Shown here piece after piece: positions 51,705-60,015 of a DNA stretch of 64,000 bases (its first letter is position 1; each line of letters starts with the position of its first letter). The notes beneath the pieces were generated by a model. That model was not told the origin of the DNA. It saw only the letters and a list, made by a program, of their open reading frames with translations, and searched no databases. The translations under genes were made by a program, and so were the position numbers. This DNA is from Chondrus crispus (Eukaryota > Rhodophyta > Florideophyceae > Gigartinales > Gigartinaceae). The stretch spans positions 1 through 64,000 of the forward strand of contig NW_005178985.1 in the NCBI RefSeq assembly GCF_000350225.1. Reading direction: 5' to 3'.

Positions 51705-52472
51705 GTCGCCCCACCAGCGCCGATCGCGAAGCCAATATAACCGGTCATACGGGGGCTCGATGGCAAGGAGCCCGAGCACGCTGTGACCCGCAGGGAGAAA
51801 ACTCCCACCAGCGGCGACGTCCTCAGGTCGCGGAAGATGTTGAAGACCGGAGAGGATGGTCTGCAGACGGATTTGATACTCCCTTTCGGGCCAACAACGC
51901 ACACGGGATAGATCGGCCCGTCCATGCGTGCGCGTCCGGTCGTTCGGTGTCAGGAGTAGGTGGCGCCAGCGAGCTGTCCACGCTTCGTCCCTTCTTCGGC
52001 GATACCCATTCGGGAGGCTGATTCCGTCTTGACAGACTTCTTGAAAACGGAGAGCGTCAAAGTACCAATGGGACCAGCCCACGTACTGTTCGACCGGGTA
52101 CGGCACCACGGAAGGACGTTGGGAAGTCTCGGCGGGGGTGCGGCGCTGACGATGGTCGTACTCCTTTGCCGGGTTGACCCTGCGGGACGCCGACCCGGGC
52201 GCGAGAGGAGACATAGCTGGAGGCGTCGGAGGTGCTCGAGAGGGTTCCGAGATGAAGGACGTGGGGTCGAGCGGCGGACTTGTAGGCGGTAGGGAGGCCG
52301 TCGCGTCCGAATTTATAGCCACCGTTCGCGGAATTCGTCCCGGCGGCGGAGGGGCGCCCCAGTGGGTTTCGCCCTGAATTACGTCCGTGGAGGTACTGTG
52401 CGCACTTGTCGGCCTGAAAGGCGTTGCTCCGTAGCCCACGCCCCTTCGGCGGCGGGCCTGCCTCCTAATCAT
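51705..52472 (-). CDS. Antisense ORF of Gypsy B, N-terminal part
   Basis: 256 codons from ATG 52472 (MIRRQARRRRGVGYGATPFR) to the point where element C inserted. The insertion lies between codons, after the Asp of RRWWGD. The N-terminus is Arg-rich, then comes a Pro, Ser and Thr rich linker, then an ordered region from about residue 125 (YPVEQYVGWSHWYFDALRFQ, RDEAWTARWRHLLLTPNDR, LLAIEPPYDRLYWLRDRRWW). With the other part this makes about 674 sense codons and one amber stop. Such a length antisense to an element, at the same place as antisense ORFs in plant Gypsy elements, suggests a real accessory gene rather than chance. Start 435 bp from the 3' LTR. Confidence 0.62.
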
Positions 52473-52906
52473 TGCGTGGGAGGGAATCGTCCGATGGCGG
52501 AGAATAACGCAAGGGGCGGGAGAAGCGACACGACCACAGGATAGGCGGACGTGAGAGAGAACACCTGCTCCCCTCTGTCACACGGGAATGTGCCGGCCTC
52601 CCTCAAAGGACAGAAGGAGCGAGCACTCCCGAAAGGGCACGGAAGGCTTGACGGGAACAGAGCGTGTGTCCCAGTTCGGAGGAGTACCGCGAGGTCGAAT
52701 GCCGTGGTGCAGAGGCGTCGCGGAGGCGAACCGACACCTAATCACGACCCGAAGGGAGTTCACACCGGGCCGGCTTGGGCCAGTTTCGCAATGGCCCCGT
52801 GGCGTCGGTAACGTACGTACATCGGCCGCTTGAAGGAGGCTAACGGGAGCGGGCCACGAACGTAATGGCCCCCCCGAGGACGAGGCCCACTCAAAGAAGA
52901 GGGGTG
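52473..52906. other. Region between antisense ORF start and 3' LTR of Gypsy B
   Basis: No gene was seen. It ends in the polypurine tract AAAGAAGAGGGG (about 52893-52904) that primes plus-strand DNA at the LTR start TGTGGGAG (52907). Confidence 0.5.
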
Positions 52907-53670
52907 TGTGGGAGAACGGGTACCGACCGGTGTCGGTAAACGTAACGACCCGGAGGGAGATCCCGTAGGGGTGATCAGACGATACTGGAAAGGCAGGGGA
53001 TAATTCAGCTTGCACACGGGGTGCACGTACCGCCACGGGTGACAGGTGGCGGCGGAATGGCCACGTGTACCGCCGTACGTATAACGTCCCGGTCGGGTAC
53101 AGTAGACTAGTAGGTCCTAGTGTAGGGGCGTAGAAATTAGTGTAATGGGAGTGTCAGCCGGGGGAGTCCCAGCTAGCACACGTGGTGCGTGCTCTGCCTG
53201 CCAGTACAGGTGGCAGAAGTACCGCCACGTGTGCCGCTGTACAGGTCACTCCCCAGTGGAGTACAGTAGAGGTACTCCACTGTAGTGATCCAAAGTAGAA
53301 GTGGATCACTACTGTACTGCCCGGCCGCCGGAGGTCGACGTACTTAGGGGCGGGGGCAGTACGCTTCCAGAGTAAAAGGGGGTAGCGACCCCCTGGGCGA
53401 GAACTGAGGAGAAAGAGGCAGATCGTCCCGTACGGGTTATTCTTGAGGGCCGGAAGCACACGCTCCCCAGTTTGGTCGTTCCACGGCCTGGTGGAAGCGT
53501 ATGCCTATTGAGTCCTATCCCCTCCGGGGCCGCAACTCCACTCGTCCGTTTACCGGAGTCATAACAGCCGCCCTCAAAGAGAGGTTGGTAGTGTTGTAAT
53601 TTTACCGCTGCCGTGGACACCCCCTCCGTGACGGGGTAAAAACCGAACGGGAAGGATCCATATTATTACA
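52907..53670 (+). repeat. 3' LTR of Gypsy B
   Basis: 764 bp, paired with 29374-30137. About 17 differences by eye, most of them C/T or G/A changes. Followed by TSD GCAAC. Confidence 0.95.
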
Positions 53671-53900
53671 GCAACCACGTGTTACTGCGCACACACGCAA
53701 CCACGTGTTACTGCACGCACACCCGCCCACGTGTTCATACCGACTACGCATACACGCGTACTGCTATTGTACACGCACACACGGTTCACGTACACACGTG
53801 TTAGTACTGTTGTACGAGTAATCGTCCGGCCCTAGTGAACGTACACATGTCTGAAACACTACCACGGGTACAAAACACCACACGTTTACACGTAGTACAC
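53671..53900. repeat. CACGTG tandem repeat, right part
   Basis: Continuation of 29265-29373. Four further CACGTG boxes and related CACGTA or CGTGTA motifs, becoming less regular toward gag. No ORF up to the gag start at 53991. Confidence 0.8.
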
Positions 53901-53990
53901 TCTCCACGCTACTACAGGAACACTTTTCGAGGTTAACATTCGCGTTTAGCCCGGATCCATTTTAATTATTATTTTGCAATAATTTTTAAT

Positions 53991-55529
53991 ATGGCTACTC
54001 TAAATGGTATCCGAGATGCTTTGTCAAACTATGACCCCCGATCCATGATCCAATGTGATATCAAGGCTACGATAGCTCTCCATGTTATGGCGGATCCACA
54101 ACCTGCCTCAGATGTTTGCGTTAGTAACCTTCGTGCTGATCTTCCCCCAGAAGTTCTATACGCAAGGGAGATGTTACAAGGCCCCACCTTGTTATATCGA
54201 CTTATCCGAGACTACCTACTGGTTAAGGGATTGTCGTACACCGCGCACCCCTCCACTAACCGCATTTCTCACGGTGTAGTTAACATGATCTATGAGGACA
54301 ATGCAGACCGTATGCTTGTCAACCAAAGTCTCACCAGCTCCTCCATCGGCTCTACACATAGAAGCCAGCAATTTTTCCCCCAGTCCCATGACCCGCCCAA
54401 CTCCAAGATTGCGCACAACATATCGTCCCGATTCAAAAAGGACATCGGATATACCGGGAAAATTGGGGAAGACGTTCAGGATGCAATCAGCAACTATCGT
54501 GATTGCGCTGAAGAGTTTCACCTCAGTGATGAGCAAATGCTTCGATTCTTTCACAACGTCTTCGATGAAGAAGCTAAGCGATTCTACCGCTCCCACGTCA
54601 TCCGAAACGCGCAAGAGTTTAACGCAGCCGCTTCACTCATAGTTAACGAGTTTAATAGTCTTACTCAACAGAGTAGGGTTCGTAAACTCCTCCAGAACCT
54701 CCGACTTTCGCGAATTATGGACACAAAACGAATCCCTGTGTCAGAAGCTTTGGAAAAACTTCGTGAAACGATCACAAAGTATACTTCACAAGGTCCTCCC
54801 ACGCACCAATCGGAACAAGATAAAACGGAGTATCTTCACGACGCCGTAATTGGGGTCGAGTGGGCCAAGAGTGTCTTAACACAAAGCTTGGCTGCCATAA
54901 CCTCTTGGACGTTTCAGCAGCTCTATACTGTCCTTGATGCCGCTTGGCTACAGTAACAGAAGCAGAAAGAAGGACGCCGTCGTGATCACAATGAAGTACA
55001 CCGTACTCAGCCTTTGCCTCCCATCTCTGGTATTCATTTCCAACTTCAGAACACGTATGGCATCCCCCGCCGCCCCGGTTCCGCTTCTTCAAACTCAAGG
55101 AGGCCATTTCCTCGCCAACGTTTCTCCCACAACCCCGCCCCGACCCAGAATGGTGCAGATCGCTTCGGAAATATTCGTGCTTGCCACAACTGTGGAAGTA
55201 AATTTCACCTCATTCGGGACTGTCCCAAGCCCTTAGCTCTCAGGAAGAATGTCAGCCACATGTTACAGACCAGACCAGCGAAACGCATCCTTTACGAGCT
55301 ATGCGAGCAAGCCGAACACGCCCTAGATACGAATGAGATCGATTTTGCAGCTTTCGCAGACGAACCACAACATGACCCCGGTGAAGTGATTCTCAATGAT
55401 TACACCCTCAACGATGATGACGATGTCCCAGATCAGGCTGTGACACATCATCAAGTGGTACACACGCCACTGAAAGAAGAAGAAATACTGTGGGATACTG
55501 TAGACAATCTTTATCCAGTGGATTTTTGA
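53991..55529 (+). pseudogene. Gag of Copia A with in-frame TAA
   Basis: The frame starts at ATG 53991 (MATLNGIRDALSNYDPRSMI). It is stopped by TAA at 54954-54956 after 321 residues, then stays open in the same frame to TGA at 55527-55529. The N-terminal part is helical and capsid-like (EALEKLRETITKYTSQGPPT). The downstream part has a CCHC zinc knuckle, CHNCGSKFHLIRDC (about 55191-55232), and an acidic stretch (NDDDDVPDQ). The protease-integrase frame begins in -1 relative to gag; the overlap ends at a run of five T (55523-55527) directly before the stop, a possible slippage point. The TAA is probably a mutation. Confidence 0.85.
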
Positions 55530-58500
55530 GTAGCAGCAGTCAACACCCACAAAGTAAAATAATTTCCTTTGAGACTGTCTGCGGAACGAAGCAGTGTAAA
55601 TTCAAAATCTACCACACCATCCGGGAACATCGTCCTGAACGAGCTAGGACGACCAACCATGCGTCCAAGTGGGATGGAGCTTGTCTTGACACTGGTGCCC
55701 AGCGAACTGTAGTTGACCTCGCTCAAGCCAAAGCCTACTGTCGATTCACAGGCACCAAATTCAAACCCAAGCCGAGCCTGATACACTTCAGATTCGGTAA
55801 TGACTCCCAAGCTTCACTTGGAACCATGAAAATATCCATTCTCATTTCTGATGGTTACTTAATTCGCGAACAGGTTGACATTGTCAAGGCCAATGTCCCC
55901 TTTCTTATTGGACTTGACCTCTTGGACAAGTACCATATGTTCATTGATAGCGTCAACAACATGCTCCGATCGCCTAAGCTTGGTCTTGACATACCCCTTC
56001 GGCGCAAGCTGGGTCACATCTATCTGGAGTGGGATCACTCCTCCAGAACGCACTTCACCAAAGCTGAACTGATCAAGCTTCATCGCGGGTTTTCCCATCC
56101 CACATCAGAGAAACTCATGAATCTGCTTCGCTTGGCCCGCCCTTTTGAAGCTGATGAGGAGACAAAGCAGTTTCTCGAGTCTCTGCAAGCTGCTTGTGAC
56201 ACCTGTCAACGCCTTGGCCTCACTCCTGTACGTTTTAAAGTATCGCTACCTAATGAACAGGATTTAAAGTTCGGTGACGAATTGTCCATTGACCTGATGT
56301 TTCTAGATGGAAAAGCAGTATTTCACGTCATCGCCACAGCCACTAGATTCTCGTCAGCCATCTTTCTAGACGCTCATGGCGCCACTTATGGCCAAAGCGT
56401 TGAAGGTATTTGGCTAGCCTTCGTGAAAGCCTGGTGTACCTTGTACACTGGCTTTCCAAATAGACTTCGCACTGACCAAGGATCCGCATTCACATCAAAT
56501 AGACGGCGCGAGATAACTGCAAAAGCTGGCATTCAACTTCGCATATCTGGTGTAAAACCCCACTCATCGTTAGGTATTGGAGAACGTCTTCACAGACCGC
56601 TGCGAAGGATTTATAGAAAAGTACGATCGTAAGTCCGCTCGAGCGGACTTCTCGGACGCTTCTCCGTTCATTCTTCTAAAAATCGCAGTCAAAGCAATGA
56701 ACGACACAATCGGAGAGAACGGTCTAGTCCCTTCTCTATTGGTCTTCGGAATTGTTCCGCACTTCCCAATCATAAGTACGGAAATACCTTCGCAGCGAGA
56801 AAGAATGCAAATTCTTACAACAGCGCAGATGGAAATGAATGCAATCATCGCAGAACGACGTGTCATAGCTGCTCTGAATCGGAACATCCCTCCAGCCTCC
56901 GATCGTGTGTATAATCTTGGAGACGAGATTGTAGTATTCTTAGAGCAAGAGAAGCAATGGATCGGTCCATTCCTTGTTTGCAATGTTCACGGACGAATGA
57001 TAACTGTTCAGAACAGCGAAGGAACTTATCGACAAACGCTCAACGCTTATCAAATCAAGCCATACTACGCTTCGCCCGAGTCTATTCTCCACCAGCAAAC
57101 TGCTCCATTCCGTAGTGGCAAAGCCTCAAATCCACCCAATACCGTCCTTCTTACTGAAGTCATACATCCCAATGATCCTCGTGCACAACAATTTGATAAT
57201 GCTAAGCGAAAGGAAATAGAAGGACTGATCGAAAGAGGTACTTGGAAGTTAGTGCTTCGCGATGAAGTTCCAGATAACGCAAACATCTTAAATGGTCGAT
57301 TCGTCCTTGCCATTAAAGACTCTGGAACAAACAAGGAAGTATGGAAAGCCCGATATGTTGTACAAGGCCACAAGGACAAGATGAAACGGTCATTCGTTCA
57401 CGACACCTCAACGGCACGACAGTTCAGCGTCAAACTACTCGTCGGTCTTGCTGCTCTTTTTGACTTTAGACTCTTCTCAACAGATGTCACACAGGCATAT
57501 TTGCAGAGTACAGAAGAGCTCTCCCGTGATGTCTATGTTAAACCATCATCTGAGTTCGACTTGGATTCTAATCAACTCTTGAAACTACTCAAGCCCTTCT
57601 ACGGACTAGCGGACAGTGGTGACTACTGGGGTAGAACATTAAAGAATCATCTAGAGAAGGAACTTGGGATGAAGCCCAGTGTAACAGACGCCGCTTTCTT
57701 CTTCAAGCGCATTGGTGAGAAGCTTGCTGGTCTCTGTGCCACGTATGTAGATGACTGTCTTCAAGCTGGCACTGACGAATTCTGTTACGAGGCAAAGTGT
57801 GTCGAAAGGAAGTTCAAATGTCGACCGAGAGACTATGGCAATGTTCAGTTTGCAGGCGTCAAGATAGAATCCACACCTTACGGGTTCCAAGTTCATCAGA
57901 GACACTATATCTCTAAGATCAAGAAGATCAATAGGGACGCCTCCTTCAAAGGCTGCCGGTCACTTCGAGCTCAATTATCCTGGGCTACTCAGTCACGCCC
58001 GGATATTGCATGTGCAGTTGCACAGGCAACCCAGGTTACGGAAGATATTTTCAACTCGGACCCCAAGAAGCATTGTAAGGGACCAAATTCGGTTGTAAGC
58101 CATATACATACAACTACGGATCAAGCGCTTAAATCCCCTAAGCTGGACCACAGACGTCTTCGGCTGCAGGTCTATTCCGACGCGTCCTACGAAAACAACG
58201 GATCTTCTCAGCTAGGCTATATCATTTTCCTTGCTGACGACAACGATAGATGCCAACCATTATTTTGGTATTCGCACAAATCTAAGCGTGTTTCGAGATC
58301 TGTCCTTTGCAGCGAAACAATGGACTTAGCTGATGCGTTCGATATGGCTTTCGCAATGAAAACGACATAACATCTGAAAGGCGACTAATGATCGATGTTA
58401 ATGTTGTTAAGGATGCGAATCAAAGACATGAATTAGGCACTATTGGATTCATTCGTTCCGAATGCAACCCTGCAGACGAATTGACTAAGGTCAAGAAAAG

Positions 58501-58576
58501 TGACATACTGAACAAGATGCTACGAGAGTCAGTTCTTTCACACCCTATTGAGCAGTGGATCAATCGAAATTCGTGA
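55490..58576 (+). pseudogene. Pol of Copia A: protease, integrase, RT, RNase H, with frame breaks
   Basis: Protease: CLDTGAQRTVVDLAQ near 55685. Integrase: an HHCC finger (LHRGFSHPTSEKL; ACDTCQRLG) and a DDE core in ELSIDLMFLDG, LRTDQGSAF and GIGERLH. The frame then stops at 56632, at the 20-bp palindrome 56631-56650, and resumes one frame on at 56577-58370. RT: FVLAIKDSGTNKEVWKARYV, FSTDVTQAYLQST, YVDDCLQAG with an intact YVDD. RNase H: LQVYSDASYENNGSSQLGYI and SVLCSETMDLADAF. One more single-base shift near the A4 run at 58357-58360 leads to the last 62 codons (ECNPADELTK). Integrase before RT makes this Copia. The SFSTDV..AYLQ and YVDDCL blocks differ from the plant type. Confidence 0.93.
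56631..56650. repeat. 20-bp perfect palindrome at a pol frame break
   Basis: AAGTCCGCTC/GAGCGGACTT. It overlaps the stop of the integrase frame. To its right, coding continues in the next frame. Confidence 0.9.
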
Positions 58577-58591
58577 ACATGCACTGTCACG

Positions 58592-58606
58592 AAAAAGTTT
58601 GGGGAG
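58592..58606 (+). promoter_or_regulatory. Polypurine tract of Copia A
   Basis: AAAAAGTTTGGGGAG stands directly before the 3' LTR. The first LTR bases read TTTCAGAG here and TGTCAGAG in the 5' copy. Confidence 0.65.
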
Positions 58607-59045
58607 TTTCAGAGTAACTGACTAGACGAGTAGTCACTTTAATTAGCTTACCATTATCAATTCAGGTTAAACTATGTAGGCTACATTTATCTATCAACAA
58701 TAGAGTCCCTTAAGGACGTGCCACCTACAATTCTACCTGTTCAGGGTGTAACCCTTTAGAGACATTTCATGGGTGGCGCAACCTCCCTTTTATGGTAGTG
58801 CGCCTACTGTTATTGTAGAGTCAATAGGACTATAAAGCCAGGTCGAAGACGCTACTCGTCTTCGACCTCAGCACATTGAACCAACCCGAATTACAAGATA
58901 ACCTTGTCCCCTCCCGGTGTGCTCCCGCAGTTACGAGGCAATGGCCTGCTGCGTCCCTTTTTGCCCTGGTAGCGCTAATTACCCCCCTTTTAGCCACACC
59001 CTCAAAGCCCTCTCCGGACCGCCGCGCCCGGTCGTTCTCCCGACA
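58607..59045 (+). repeat. 3' LTR of Copia A
   Basis: 439 bp, paired with 27777-28215. About 12 differences by eye. Followed by TSD GAATC at 59046-59050. Confidence 0.95.
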
Positions 59046-59050
59046 GAATC

Positions 59051-60015
59051 CACTGTAGTAGTGTGGGAAATTATGGTATGACGGTGACGCATACAGGACG
59101 AATAAAATACACCTCAACGCAATTAATGTAGTGCACAACAACGGGAGCATTTTAATAATCTCAGCTATCAACATGCAGTGCATCCTCTCCTAAAAATGCT
59201 TCGATAGTGCAAAAACATTACGTGAGGAGAGGACAAAGCACCTGGCTGAAGCAGTATAAATAAGGGAAGAGTCGAGGCAGACTAGCTGCCAAGACAAGCG
59301 AAAAACAAAAACGAAGCCACGACAATAAAAAGCGCGATTCCCCTCATTCGCCCGGTCTTGCCGGTTAACCTTTATTGTTCCCCCCTTTTCTTTTTCTTTT
59401 TTGCGACAAGTAGGACTACGCAAGGGTACCCTTGGGTATACAGTAAACTTTGCAGTACCAAGGGTACAGTATTGTTGTGCTTCGTTCGCCCCTGGCATCA
59501 CTCTCGCTTCCACGTCAATACTGTACCGTAAGGGTACTGTACCAGTCGCCGCCCACCGCTCGCGGGAGTTTGATCTACCGTCCCACGCCCGAAGAGGCTC
59601 GCTTGCGGAAGTGAGGGACATAAATTTAGAAGCTGGGGATTGATGTGGAATAATTGATTGGCAGGTGCGGAGGCCAACAGGACGGTGGACCAATGAAAGT
59701 GCAGAAGGACAGATGAGCAACTTAGAAATTCGGAATCTACAGGCGACAGCGGAAGAGCAAAGGAAAAAGTTTGTTCTATGCCTTTCATTCGCTGTCGAGC
59801 ACACGAGGAGACACGTTTCGCGAGGTCCTCGCATACCAAACACTGCATTCACGATCTCCCCTATGCATCCTCCTCCTGCCACACCTTAACTGTCCCGCAT
59901 CCTTTCGCTTCCCGCACACCCTTCGTTCCCCTTCAAAACCCCCCATCTCCCATCCCCCATCCCCCCTCCACTTCCCCGACCTCACCTCAAGTCCCCTCCC
60001 CCCACTTTCCCCTCC
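59051..60015. other. Upstream region of PEP carboxylase
   Basis: No supported gene. Two short inverted repeats: GGTACAGTATTG near 59464-59475 with CAATACTGTACC near 59517-59528, and GGGTACCC-type palindromes at about 59424 and 59536. 59880-60015 is strongly pyrimidine-rich (CCCCCATC, CTCCACTTCCCC) and runs into the start codon, so it probably holds the promoter and 5' leader. Confidence 0.5.

Larger units (their letters stand above)
29374..53670 (+). mobile_element. Ty3/Gypsy chromovirus-type retrotransposon B, nested in Copia A and split by C
   Basis: The LTRs at 29374-30137 and 52907-53670 are both 764 bp and differ at about 17 positions by eye. The target-site duplication is GCAAC at 29369-29373 and 53671-53675. 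Without nested element C the unit is about 10.8 kb, in the order LTR, PBS, gag, pol with chromodomain, antisense ORF, polypurine tract (AAAGAAGAGGGG near 52893-52904), LTR. Catalytic residues of RT and integrase are mutated, so it is dead. Confidence 0.96.
27777..59045 (+). mobile_element. Ty1/Copia retrotransposon A, outer shell of a triple nested insertion
   Basis: The LTRs at 27777-28215 and 58607-59045 are both 439 bp and differ at about 12 positions by eye. The flanking bases GAATC (27772-27776 and 59046-59050) are the target-site duplication. Removing Gypsy B (29374-53670 plus one GCAAC copy) leaves an element of about 7 kb. Its order is LTR, C2H2 ORF, CACGTG repeat, gag, protease, integrase, RT, RNase H, LTR. 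Integrase before RT is the Copia order. Coding parts carry stops and frameshifts, so this copy is dead. Confidence 0.95.

Noticed and set aside
59190-59882. 230-codon minus-strand ORF upstream of PEPC
   Set aside because: No recognisable domain, mixed composition and it overlaps the probable PEPC promoter; not enough support.
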